From positions 157,613,465 through 157,677,464 of the forward strand of contig CP136068.1 in assembly GCA_032622095.1 (NCBI GenBank): 64,000 nt of DNA, read 5' to 3'. The translations under genes were made by a program, and so were the position numbers. The stretch comes from Siphonodentalium dalli. Its lineage: Eukaryota; Mollusca; Scaphopoda; Gadilida; Siphonodentaliidae. This document shows, piece by piece, positions 11,418-24,100 of this stretch. The stretch's first letter is position 1; every line of letters begins with the position of its first letter. The notes under the pieces are model-generated. The model saw only the letters and a list, made by a program, of their open reading frames with translations, was not told the DNA's origin and made no database searches.

Positions 11418-12348
11418 TTCTTGAATGTAATTTGGGGGGGCTAACCCCGGGATTCTCGAAAGGGTCGAATGACCCTTTCCTTAACCCCTCATTTTTTTGC
11501 CTTTAATTTGGTAACTAAAAAAAAACTAAAAAAAAACAATTTTTGTTTATCTTTTCTTTGTCTTTTTCTTTTTTGGCCTCTTCGCCGGTGGTGGTGCAGA
11601 CGAAGAGGCATCCGAGGGAGAGGTGTAGCTCGTGTTGCTGGTGTCGTCTGTCTTCTTTTCTGACTTCCCCCTCCGGTACTGGATGGCCCCATCAACTACC
11701 CTGTACACTAGGCCAGACGGTACACCAGCGTCTGCCGCTGTGTATATTATTTCGTTATACAACAGCTCGCTGTCTGCCTTGGTTATGGTGTATCTTTGAT
11801 GTTTTGCTTCAGCCGCGTGTACTCGGCGATTAAAGGCATCTCTTAATAGATGGAGCTGCTCTTCTCTGTCTGGTGGTTCACCCTCCCTGGTGGTGGAACT
11901 GGGGGACACCGGGATGTTCTCGTAATCCGGTGTCCGAGGTGTGAAGCTGTCCAGTTCCACGTCGAAGCTGGCGGCAGGAACATCTGGGGTGGTGTCCACG
12001 TCCCTGTCTCCGCAAGCCTCGACGACGACAGCAGCGACCTCCGGCAGATCCACGGAGTCCCTGCTAGCTGGTTCAATGTCGTCAGTCTCCACGCAGGTCG
12101 AGTCGTCTGGGCGTCTCTCAGACAACTTCGACCCGCCGGCTATGACTATAGACGGCTGAGCCACACGGGGAGGGGTGACCGGTCGATCCACGGTCACCCC
12201 CTTCTGCTTCTTCCATTTAGCCCGTCTGGCGGCGTCCCTTCTTTTTCTAGTAGGCGTCTTCTTCTTGGGAGGCCCCTTCCCGACATTCATGAAACAGGAG
12301 GCAGTCCTGGAGTTGGTGTCCCGGGTCTGTGATTTCTGGTTTCCTCCA
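11418..12348 (-). mobile_element. Element B3, divergent 5'-truncated copy in A1
   Basis: Minus-strand insertion flanked by the 12-bp duplication GCCTACTTCTTT (11,406-11,417 and 12,349-12,360). The 3' end resembles other B copies in layout (GGAAAGGGTC...GACCCTTTC hairpin, then a C-rich run) but differs in sequence and ends in an A/T-rich tail rather than TAG triplets. It is therefore a subfamily. It contains one ORF. Confidence 0.7.
11547..12290 (-). CDS. B3 ORF1-like protein (247 aa, N-terminus truncated)
   Basis: Open frame of 247 codons beginning at MNVGKGPPKKKTP, which corresponds to the basic patch ~60 residues into B1/B4; the conserved N-terminal module is lost through 5' truncation. 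The shared Pro/Asp-rich middle (RPVTPPRVAQPS, FTPRTPDYENIP) is followed by a C-terminal module unlike B1, B2 or B4 (QHLL-like helical stretch, DAGVPSGLVYRVVDGAIQYR), ending in Lys/Arg. Function not known; probably nucleic-acid binding. Confidence 0.5.
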   Translation of the reverse strand: MNVGKGPPKKKTPTRKRRDAARRAKWKKQKGVTVDRPVTPPRVAQPSIVIAGGSKLSERRPDDSTCVETDDIEPASRDSVDLPEVAAVVVEACGDRDVDTTPDVPAASFDVELDSFTPRTPDYENIPVSPSSTTREGEPPDREEQLHLLRDAFNRRVHAAEAKHQRYTITKADSELLYNEIIYTAADAGVPSGLVYRVVDGAIQYRRGKSEKKTDDTSNTSYTSPSDASSSAPPPAKRPKKKKTKKR

Positions 12349-12577
12349 GCCTACTTCTTTCCACTTATGCCGGACTTATTATGGTCTGGCAGTCACTCAG
12401 GGTATGGTTGTATCGTTTCCTATTATTTAGGTATTGTATGGTTTCGTTTACGTCCGTGCTTATTGTTTTTTATTTATTTCGGTACATTTTGCTTTATTTA
12501 TTTATCTTATATTTTCCTTATTTCTGATATGTTTAGTTTTGTTGTTTGTGTTCAGTTCTTCCCTTATTTGCCCCAAC

Positions 12578-13362
12578 ATGGATGGGATTAAAATATCTAC
12601 CCCAACGATATTCCTATCTTTTACACAAATTGTTTAAAGTCCTTGCGACTTATGGAAATGAATCCACCTTCCGATCATTTTAATTTTCTAACTTCCAAGG
12701 ATATGTACCGACATCTTTTGCAATCGGTCATTTCTCTGCCTTCACTAAGGCTCAAATACCCACAATTGCCTTTAAATTTGGTATGGCACAATCTTCATAA
12801 CCCCGCCATTGATCCTCTGGTTCGGGGTATCATGTATCGTTTAATACATGGGGTTCTTTATACGAGAGATAGATTAGCAAAATACTATGGACAAAGGGTA
12901 CTCAAAAACTGCCCTTTGTGCCTTCAATTTCCGGAGAACGTAGAGCATCTTTTCGTTCATTGTTCAGTTGTTCAAGCACTTTGGGACCTCGTCTTTGGTT
13001 GGCTCAAACCTCTAATACCGCATGAACGGTTTCGCACACACCTTGGGTTTATTCGGTTTTTGTTAATTCGAGCCCGTGATCCGAATCATCGAGCATTAGC
13101 GCTCGTTCTCATTACTGAAGCCGTGGCCACTATTTGGCTCTTTAGAAACCGCATACATCATGCTCAAAAATTCCTTCAAACACGGCCGACGATTTCTCAA
13201 CCATCACACGTATTTATTTTGCGATATTTATCCCGGATCCGCACTCACGTGCTCATTGACAAATTACGTATGTCCCTCACTTCTTTTGAAGAGCTTTGGC
13301 TCCAAACAACAGATATATGTGAACTGAATGCCACCGATGACTCTATCCATTTCAATATTTAG
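12578..13362 (+). pseudogene. A1 ORF2 remnant (first codons fused to C-terminus)
   Basis: The ORF2 start MDGIKIS (ATG 12,578) jumps after seven codons to the C-terminal ~250 residues (PTIFLSFTQIV..., then SDHFNFLTSKDMYRHLL). The C-terminal part keeps the zinc-binding pattern CPLCLQFPENVEHLFVHC seen in A2 and ends NATDDSIHFNI at 13,362. Endonuclease and RT domains are gone. Confidence 0.75.
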
Positions 13363-13464
13363 TTATCTTTATTTAGATTGTCTCCTTTTGGTGACTTCAC
13401 TTACGCCCGTGTAATACGCGGGTGTCCTACATATTACATTGTAATTCAACCGTTAATTATTTCG

Positions 13465-15596
13465 CTGCCAAACTCGGAATCGAAACCAAAGTAGGCGCCG
13501 ATGTTGGAAGTGATCACCTCCCGCTCGAACTAACAATTACAAAAGTAAAACCGAAAACAACTAAATCAATATTTCGCAGAAATCTCAGCAAAGCAGACTG
13601 GGACCTCTTTCAACAAGAAATAATAAGCAACCTTTCAAATTCCCCTCTTACCAGACCAAAGGAACTAGAATCTGCTGCACTAGATATATGTAAATGCCTA
13701 ACAAACGCCCTAGATAAAGCTTGCCCCAAAACGGAGGTAAAACCCCATACCTGGAGGGTCTCTAGCGAAACTTTAGCACTCATAAGACTTAAAAGGAAAA
13801 CCAGGAGACTTTCGGCTAAAAACCCTGACCATGCAGAATATAAAACACTTTACAATAATCTCAATAGGCAAGTAAAACAAAAAATCAAAGAGGAAAAAGC
13901 TAAATCATGGGAAAAAATCACATCCAGCCTTAATGAACGGGAAATGGATAGAAAATTTTGGCAAACATTCAAAACCCTAACAGGCCAAGGCAAATCAGAA
14001 ACGGAAAATTCAAAACAGATTCAAGGAAAAAATGGGAAAAAATCAGAAAATAATTTTGAGAAAGCCCAAATCTTCGCCGAGAGCCTCAGGGATATCCATA
14101 AAATGCACGAAGGGGATATATTTAATAGGGGCTTCAAACATAAAGTCAATGACTTCATAGACGATAATATTGAATTCTACTCACCATTACTGGAAGAAGT
14201 AGATGAGCCGGGAGATGGGGATCCTCTTGTAGCCGAAATCACTAATCAGGAAGTAAGACTAAATCTCAAAAAAGGCAAACCCAACAAAGCCCCAGGGGAT
14301 GATGAAATCACCTATGGAATACTTAAGCAAGCCCCTGAAATCCTATTTAATAGACTAACCACACTATATACTAAATGCATGAGGCTAGGCTATTATCCCA
14401 AAATATGGAAAAATGCAATAGGAACCATGATACCTAAGCCTGGGAAAGACCACACGATACCCACAAACTATAGACCAATAAGCCTATTACAATGTACGGG
14501 CAAACTCTTCGAAAGGGTAATCAGCAGCAGAATCAAATCCCATCTCGAGGGTACCAACTTTTTCAATAAATTCCAAAGGGCTTACCGGGAAGGAAAAGAG
14601 GGCATTGAACATGTATATAGACTCACAGAGGATATTAAAACGGCAATGAATAGAGAATGGGAAACCGGGGCTATATTCTTAGATGTAGAAAAAGCGTTTG
14701 ATTCAGTATGGCACAATGGTCTAAGGTATAAACTAAGAATGACAACTGACCTCCCCCAAAAAATGGTTAGACTCCTATCATCATTTCTCACACACAGAAC
14801 TATTAAAGTAAAAATAAAAGATGAACTTTCAGAAAGCGTCCCTTTAAAGGCCGGAACCCCCCAAGGATCAGTACTCAGCCCTCTGCTATTTTTAATATAC
14901 GTTAATGACATACCCAATGACCCTACATCAAGTGTCCAAATATCTCAATTTGCTGACGACCTTGGACTGTGGACGTCTGGCAAATCAGTAAAATATATAG
15001 AACATAGACTTCAGAACCAGCTCCATAGACTAGAAAAATGGTGTTCAAAATGGAGAATCAAATTAAATCCACTTAAAACGCAATTAATCGTATTTGGGAA
15101 CAAACACAATTACTCCAAACCCGAACTCTCTCTTTTTGACACAGCCATCAAACAATCTAACGAAGCCAATTTCCTTGGATTCACTCTAGACTCACGCCTT
15201 AAATTTAAAAAACACCTAACCAATATCTCCACCAAAGCTAGACAAAGAACCTCCCTTTTAACTAGACTTCGGGGCACTGGGTGGGGGGTCAATCAATCCA
15301 CTTTAATCAAAGTATACAAACAATTCATCAGACCAGTCATGGAATATGGGGCAATTATCACAGCATCTTGTAAACCTACTCTGCTTAATAAATTACAAGT
15401 CGCACAGAATATGGCCATCAGAATGTCACTTCAAGCGCCATATAGAACCCCTATAACGGTACTCCATCTAACGGCAGACGTCCCCTATATACAGGATAGA
15501 CTAAACTATCTAGCTGAAGAAACTTTGAATAGATTAAATGGCACGATCCTAATGAATGAACTTGGCATCAGGAAGACAATCCTCACTAAACGTTAA
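13465..15596 (+). pseudogene. C ORF2: endonuclease end plus reverse transcriptase
   Basis: Long open frame (~710 codons from the C junction) ending at TAA 15,596, read through from A1 upstream, so it has no start of its own. It begins at the end of an APE-type endonuclease (GSDHLPLELTI). It then has a thumb-like linker and an RT domain: NKAPGDDEI, NYRPISLLQCTGKLFE, FLDVEKAFDSVWHNGL (motif A Asp), GTPQGSVLSPLLFLIYVNDI, and the catalytic FADD at 14,949-14,960. Motif order and wording fit the Jockey/CR1 side of non-LTR elements. The frame has no internal stop, so the insertion is young, but the 5' truncation makes it inactive. Confidence 0.8.
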
Positions 15597-15945
15597 CCTG
15601 GGAGCTTAGACAACCCCCAGCAAACTACGAGGAAACAATTTGATATATGAACAATCGACTTTACCAACATCAATAGCGGGTAGCGGGCTCACGCCCTATA
15701 TGGCTCCTCGGGCGCTGACAAATGCCCTTGGGCGGCGTAAATACGCATTTCGTGGCCGTAGCATAAGCCATTGAGTAATTATCTCCAAAAAAAAAAACTG
15801 TATTACAAACTGACTAACACCAAACTTAAAACATAGGTTAGCGGGCTCAGGCCCTAGATGGCTCCTTGGGCGCTGATGAATGTCCTCGGGCGGTGTAGAT
15901 ACCCTTTTGGTGACCGTAGTATAAGCCATCGAACAATTATCTCCT

Positions 15946-17126
15946 CTAAACCAACTAACTAACTGCCAATCTTGTAACATTTACAGAAGCTAGCGCTCGT
16001 GTCTAACACATTCCACTCACCCGACAACACCTATCGAGCGGGATCCGGCATAAAAACCGACCCAGCACTTTGCTTGGGGTGGGGTGCAAGGAAACTTCAG
16101 ACCCATAAGTGGTCACCAAAGCTCTCATCGAGTTCAGGCCGGACATATACCTACATATGTTCGGCCTGCTTGCTGCTCTGCGATTTTCTTCGGGAGGCCA
16201 GGAACGGCCCATCAAGAACACATTGTAATTATCATTTTGTACATTCATATTTTTACATAATACAAATAAAACAACCAAAAAATCATATAAACCAAAAAAA
16301 AATATATATATATATATATGTTCACCGTACAATAATTATATATATTGATGTATATGTATATGTTCATTATCGTACAAAATTTCTACAGCGAATAAAAATC
16401 TGAATAAACACTGTATATGATTGTTAAAATATCATCTCTCTCTCTCTATCATCTCGGGTGTTCGCGCTCTTCTACTCTTCTGCCCGCCCACCCCTTGTAT
16501 TCCTGCAATCATACATCTCTGTACATAACCATTCACATACATCGTCAACAATTAAAGTTTATCTTGTACATAATCTCTAGATTTGCTTCACTTGTTGTAA
16601 CCCAAATAACTCTGCACATAAAATTGTCAGAGTCTTCACTTACGCCCGTGCTACGGGTCCAAACAGAAACAACGAAATAAATAAAACATACTGTCTCTGC
16701 GCATTTGTCTATAGCAGAATAGCGGTATGATGGCGCATTGAAACACATTGAATCACATGCTCTGCCTTGCGGTTGTCGTTTTTTAAACAACTAACAAACT
16801 AACACTATTTTAAAATTTTAACACGGGGCCCCGCTCCTTTTTCAGCGCACCAGATGACACGCTCAGCCCAACCATAATTAAAGGGACCCACCGGGACACC
16901 CCTCTCACCCCATATTAAAGCTCGTGGGCTCTTCCCTAAATAATCCATCCAATTAATTCAATCAACGAAATAACATTAACTCATTATGTCCGTTTTTGCC
17001 GTGTTCAGACATGATTGTTTTCTGTGTGCTATATCTCCAACAACAACAAATCGGGGGGTGAAGGAGAAGATCACTCGATCTTTTCGACCATCCCGGGCGC
17101 TTCGCGCCCACTTACTCTACTACTAC
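15946..17126 (+). repeat. Non-coding 3' segment of C
   Basis: Begins CCTCTAAACCAACTAACTAAC, the target context used by B1/B2 in the minus-strand copy. It has the well conserved ~300-bp module to ~16,240, a TA run near 16,305, a CT run near 16,435, and a block with TCACTTACGCCCGTGCTACG (~16,634), a motif also present in A 3' UTRs. It ends GGGCGCTTCGCGCCC then TACTACTAC. No gene recognised. Confidence 0.55.
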
Positions 17127-18154
<1,028 letters not shown>

Positions 18155-18186
18155 ACTGTCTGATCACTTATCAGAAACTCAACGGC

Positions 18187-18549
18187 GAAAACCGGTTTCC
18201 ACACAGTTGCCACGGCACAAAAATCTAAAGCGCACCTTACAACGACACCATGAGCAAGGAATTCCGATAACTCGTCTTTGGTATGGGAACTTGAAAGTAG
18301 TTTTTGCATGGAAACATTCGAATTTTTTGTGCTGCTAGTGATATGGTTGCTCACACTTGGCTTATTTCCAAGTCTCCTTATTCTCGTTGTCGTCTTCAGT
18401 GAGTTTTCAACATCGTAGCGATCGAATATCACATGACACTCATCAAACTTAGCAAAATACTTCTTGTCCATGTTATCATAGAAGTGTTGAGCTAAGTCCC
18501 CACACGTAGTGACGGATACAGGCGTGTGGAGCGCTTGAACTTCAGCCAT
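18187..18549 (-). pseudogene. Antisense host-like ORF piece at D1 5' end
   Basis: On the minus strand, ATG at 18,549 opens a protein with TCGDLAQHFYDNMDKK, CHVIFDRYDVENSLKTTTR, and MQKLLSSSHTKDELSEFL, running to the H3 junction. The pattern 'FDRYD...SLK..TR.RR' followed by 'KLLS...TK.EL' resembles a family of uncharacterised invertebrate proteins as I remember it; I cannot confirm that here. It lies antisense to the D ORFs and is truncated at its C-terminus by the H3 stem-loop. It could be a captured gene piece or a 5' UTR that is open by chance; conservation in D2 (55,541-55,903) is only due to duplication. Confidence 0.4.
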
Positions 18550-18965
18550 GGCGTCGACAATTGCAACCCTCTCAGACTTCCGGTGTAAACAAGAAATGTC
18601 AAATTGTTTCTGTGTTTCTGTCTTCAAGTTATGCGTGTTTTCTCGAAAATCGGACAAGGTATCGATGTTTGAATATGTTCTAGTGTTTGCGGAATTTCTC
18701 AGGTACAAGATGGTGACAAGATCAAGATTCGCTTAACCGGTATGTTTGGACTGTGCCGGTATGATGTTTCTTCATTTCAATATTATCGTAATCATGCTTA
18801 ATGATATAGCCACCATTACCCCTTGTCCAAATTGGCCAATGAACTGTACTCACGTGTACGCTGTCAGTACAGAAATTCTCGTCGTGTGAAATCGTCACGC
18901 TTGATCAACTGTTTAGGGGATTCCCCGATGACATTCAATAACCAGCGGTTGTGAAAATTCGACAA

Positions 18966-20555
18966 ATGACAATGGGTGATTCAAGCCGCCAACGGTCACT
19001 AGCGATGTGTTTATCGGTGTGGTACGATAGCATTGAGTCACAGCAACACACCCGTAAACAAGAGGACTCTACTAAAGTAACCGACAATCTACAAGCTGTG
19101 TTACTGTTCATTAACTCAACAACGCAAGATGTGTTTACGTCCACAATAATAGAATTTGTTGCTAACCAAGATAAACTTTTAGATACTCTCCGCGACAACG
19201 TATTCATGCATGCAACAATTGACAATAGCTTTCCATATGACTCTTCCTCATCAATGAATCAACGCGTTGTTCGAAGTTTAACCGGTGATCATATTATTGA
19301 CAAAAACAGTCGTAATATGAGAATGGCAGTGGATATATACAAACTAATGAAATTTTTGGTCGATAAGGATGGGGATAACATCAATGACGTTATAAGTAAA
19401 GGTGTTAGAAATAAAAGTGTTAGCCGTCCTTCAATATCAAGCATGCCTGTAATCGACGACGACCAGGCAATCTCCAATGTGAACGTCAACAGCTCGATTG
19501 TGAAAATCCTCCGAGATATATCTCTGATAAAAACGGAAAATGAAAAATTCCATAAAGACTTCTCCGAACGTATTCCGAAGTTGGATTCAACAATAGCTCA
19601 AATGGAAGCCCGATTAGATAAAATTGATGAAAAACTATGTATTGTAAAAGATGTGAACCAACTCAAAAAAGATGTTGCGAATGTAAATACTAAAATAAAA
19701 ACAATGGATGAAGACTTAGAAAGTGTGAAATTAACAATGGAAAGAATACAAGATGAAAAATACTCTGGTGTGAAAAGATTAAAAAGTGAAATTGTCGGCG
19801 TCAAATCGGATGTGGGTACCATAGTAAATGGGTTGGAGGAGTTTAGTCGTAAACAAAAAAGCTTTGAAGGACAACTATCAACATTAAAGGATTTAGTAAA
19901 TAAAAAGCATGTTCAACCAACACACTCCTGCGATAAACTAATGAATGAAACAATTAAAAATAACGTGAATATAATGAAAGATGAATTCCGGAACTTCACC
20001 ACAAGCGTGACTAATAACCTCCAGGTATTTGTGGAATGTGTGAGTGTTTCAATGGACAATGTATCCAAAACTCAACGCGACATATCAGACACACTCAATA
20101 AAATGATGGATGCATTCCTTGCTTATGATGATACATGTGACCGCTCTCAGGCCAGTGATGAAGCTTCAGTGGATGATTCACATTCCAGTGCCCCAAATGA
20201 TGTATCCTATGAATCCAGAGTTCCATCATATGAAGATAATCGCAGACATAACGCCTCGAACAATACAAGAAGCCCGCGATATTCGGACAATGAACCTGAT
20301 GACTATTACTTTAACAAGCAAGATGGCCCGATTAAAACATCACAGGTATTCCTTGGTGGTTTCTCCAACCGAGTGACAATTCACGACATCAAGAAACACT
20401 TACTGTACGAAAACGTACGTTTCACTGTTATCCGGATGTTAAGAGGAAACACGGCTCGTATCAACATTTGTGACGATTATCTGGACAACGTTCTCGCATC
20501 TATAACTTCTGGCCAAAAGGAGCAATCTGCAGAATGTGGGTCCACAAAATCGTGA
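18966..20555 (+). pseudogene. D1 ORF1: coiled-coil, RRM-like end, frameshifted
   Basis: ATG at 18,966 (MTMGDSSRQRSLAM), ~530 codons. Order: helical N-terminal part, long coiled coil (~residues 170-330, rich in K/E/D with V/I/L heptads, e.g. KIDEKLCIVKDVNQLKKDV), acidic Ser/Asp linker, then an RRM-like domain starting VFLGGFSNRVTIHDIKKHL. In D2 the domain ends SNFWPKGAICRMWVHKN. In D1 two extra bases near 20,503 (GCATCTATAAC against GCATCTAAC) shift the frame, giving a false tail ending GSTKS. Probable RNA-binding ORF1p of a LINE. Confidence 0.75.
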
Positions 20556-21171
20556 CTAGTCAATGCATGTATGCATATATGATTCTGCTCACTTATTTAT
20601 GTTGTATTTACATTGCATATACATGATTCAACAATGCGTTATACGACTTTGCTGTTGACATTAATATGTCTAATTACAAGTATAAATGTAACAACTAATA
20701 GTATCACATTAACAGTAGTTGAATGCAAACGCGTGATGGAATCTCCTGAATTAAAGGCACGTGCGGCCTTAATTGTCGAAAATATTCATATTTGTTCCAA
20801 ACCGTAAACAGAAAAACAGTAAAACGCATACAGTTCCGTTCATATATACCATGACCATCGCGTAAACGGCATGTTATCATAAAGACCTACTATATTTTAC
20901 CTAAGCAAGAGCACAATGAAGACAACACAATGCTACTGGCTAATCGCACACAAATGGCATAAACGCTCTTTATTAGTTCCATATCAGGTATTCACCAACA
21001 AGGAACGCTCTTTATGTTTACCATCATAATATAAACAAACACCAGAAAAGTAACTTTTTACGCTTTTGTTTACATAACAATGGTCAAACATATGACAATA
21101 ACATACTGTTTATGCGATATTTTTTATTTGTATACGGACAAAGTATATCTACATTTTGATGTTATTTCTGT

Positions 21172-24100
21172 TTGTGGCGGTTTTTGACGGGTGGAGATAT
21201 TTTCACAGGATACCCACCGCCAAGGCCAACCGTGTCTTTAAACCTACTCAACTGGAACTGTACAGGTATCACATCTTCGGGTCATTACTTGGCATCATTG
21301 CTCAAGAATGGCGCTTATGATATCGTAGGCTTAAGTGAGCATTGGCTTTATCAATGCGATCTTGATTTCCTCGGTTCGCTTAACAAGGACTATGAGTATC
21401 ATGCCGTATGCGATTCTCGCCAAAATATTCCCAACAAGAGAGGTAGACCTAGTGGTGGTGTTGCCTTGCTATGGCATAAGAAATTATCAAATCGTATATG
21501 TCCGCTTGCAATTAATGATGATCGTATTTTAGGGATACAAATTAGGATGACGGATGAAAGTTTTATATATCTCCTCCAAGTATATCTACCATCTACAAAC
21601 TATACCATACAATATTACGAAGAGTATGCGAAAACGCTTGGTGACCTATGTGACACCTACAAATCATATGGTAACGTAATCGTAATGGGAGACACAAACG
21701 GACAATTTGACAAATCTGATGAACGAAATATGATATTCAAGAAAATGGTTAAGCGAATCGAGATGGTATCTGTGAATTATGAATTTTATGACGATTATCC
21801 TCTATCTACATGCATTCCTTTCGGTGATTACTGCCAATTACATGAAGGAACAATTGTCGATCACATTTTTATTCCATCCACATTTATTCCATTTATTCAC
21901 GAGGTACATGTTTTAGACGATGACGCCATTAACGTATCTAATCATAGACCTATTGCATTACATTTGAAGTTTCAGCTACGCAGTCAATCTTCATGTACAG
22001 CCGAAAGAGAAACAGACAAAACCATAAATTGGCGTAAAGTTAAATCTGAACCAGAAATTCTCGAACTTTACAAACAAAGTCTTGATGTTGAACTAACAGC
22101 ACACAAAATCATATACACTGATGATTCAGACATATCTGAAGTTTACCAGTCAATTGCACGTGTAATATCAAAAGTATCGGAATCATGTTTACCAAAAAAG
22201 TCATATAATAAACGCCTGAAACCATATTGGGGAGATTGTTTGAAAAATAAGCATAAATATATGCGTGATCTCCGGAAACAACGGATACGTGAAGGTCGAC
22301 CTCGAGCAAGTACACAATGTAATAGTTACACTCAATATAAATTAGCGAAACGTGATTTTCGTAGAGAGTACAGAAAAGCGTCCGAAAATTATATATCCGA
22401 ATTAAATAATGAAATTGACGAACGCGCTCAGATCGATCAGAATTATCTATTTAGCGTGATACATGTAAAGCGACAGAGAAATCATATCGATAAAAATGCA
22501 TTCTTTTGTTATGAAGGGAAGGTTCTACGGAATGATCTTGATGTTGTGGAAGGCTGGGCATCGTATTTTGAAAATCTGTACTCACCGCTATACCAATCAG
22601 ATTTTGATTTCAATCACTTCCACTGTGTTAATGAATTTATTGCGCGTACAATGGCCAGTAAACAAAGCAGTGATATTGACAATCGCATAATTTTTCCTGT
22701 ATCAACTGGTGAACTGAATCAAATATATCGGGGCCTAAGTACGGGGAAAGCGGCTGGATGGGACGGGATATCCAATGAACACTTATTATACGGAAGTAAC
22801 ACATTGACGCTGGCGATTTCTAAACTCTTAACTAATGTAATTAATACACAGAAGGTCCCGAGCCAAATGAAACGCGGTATAATCGTTACATTATTTAAAG
22901 GTGGCAAAAAACCCAGGACAGATTTTGATAGCTATAGGGCTATAACGTTGATGCCTGTTTTATATAAGTTACTTGAAAAAGTTATACAAACTCGATTGGA
23001 ATCTTATGCACCCAATTTAATACAAGTGCACCCGCTTCAACATGGCTTCCAAAAAGGTGTAAGCGCAACCATGACATCTTACGTAATGAAGGAATGTATT
23101 GACTATGTGTCCGCTAGTAAACAAAAATTATACAGCTTATTTTTAGATGTATGGAAGGCATTCGATACCGTCTGGATTAACGGATTGTTATATAAATTAG
23201 ATAAACGCGGTTTTAAAGGAAATTTGTTTTGTCTCATTAATGAATTGCTGACAGATGTTACATGTTCTATTCGTTATAACAATTCCTTATCTAGGTGGTT
23301 TGAACGTCTAGGGGCTCGTCAGGGAAGTATTCTCTCCCCATTTTACTACATGGTCTATGTTGACGAGTTGATATGTACTCTCGCAAATTCCCCGTATGGC
23401 CTACAAATGCTCGGAGTAAATTGCACATGCCCAACACATGCTGATGACATGGTTTTATTATCACTCAATAGTGTCGGATTATCAGCTCTAATTGATATGT
23501 GTTTTGAATACAGCAAAAAGTGGCGATATAAGTATAACTCTAATAAATGCTCGGTAATAGTATTCAACGAAACAAAGTCAGAGTTCTCTCGTCAACATCG
23601 CGTCTGGAACTTAGGAACATATACTCTACAAGAATGTTCAGAAGTTACCCATCTTGGTATTCCACTCGATAAATACGATTTTAATTCTGTCTTCATTGAT
23701 CGGATATGTGACAAAACCCGAAGTACATTCATGATGTTAACGAACGCAGGAATATACCCCGGTGGCATTACACCAAAAAGTTGTTCGTTGATTTATTATT
23801 CGGTGGTCATTCCAAAAGGTTTATACGGATCTGAACTTTTGTGGTGCATGTGTGAATAAAACTCAATGCGACCGTCTCGAAAGAATGCACCGTTTCTGTC
23901 TAAAATACTATCAGGGTCTTCATAATCGCACAAAAACAGTTATAGCTCAAGGATTAGTCGGTATGTCGTCAATGGTATCATTAATAGAAAAACGCAAACT
24001 GTCATTTATTGGTTCAATATGCAATCTGTCGTCGAACAAAACCGCCAAAGATGTATTTATTACACGGTTATACCAGTATTTAATGTTTCCTACAGCTTCA

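Larger units (their letters stand above)
13463..17126 (+). mobile_element. Jockey-like LINE C, 5'-truncated, in A1 3' UTR
   Basis: 3.66-kb insertion into the A1 3' UTR flanked by GTTAATTATTT (13,452-13,462) and GTTAATTATTTT (17,127-17,138), an 11-12-bp target duplication. It starts in the end of an endonuclease domain, carries a complete RT ORF end, two ~105-bp related blocks (15,681-15,786 and 15,838-15,944, the first followed by an 11-base A run), then ~1.2 kb of non-coding 3' segment ending in TACTACTAC. The internal A run suggests the 3' segment may be a separate, older unit. Confidence 0.65.

Noticed and set aside
20613-20807. Secreted 64-residue peptide gene between D1 ORFs
   Set aside because: Hydrophobic start looks like a signal peptide, but it lies inside the retroelement and is altered by the D2 deletion; more likely an upstream frame of ORF2.
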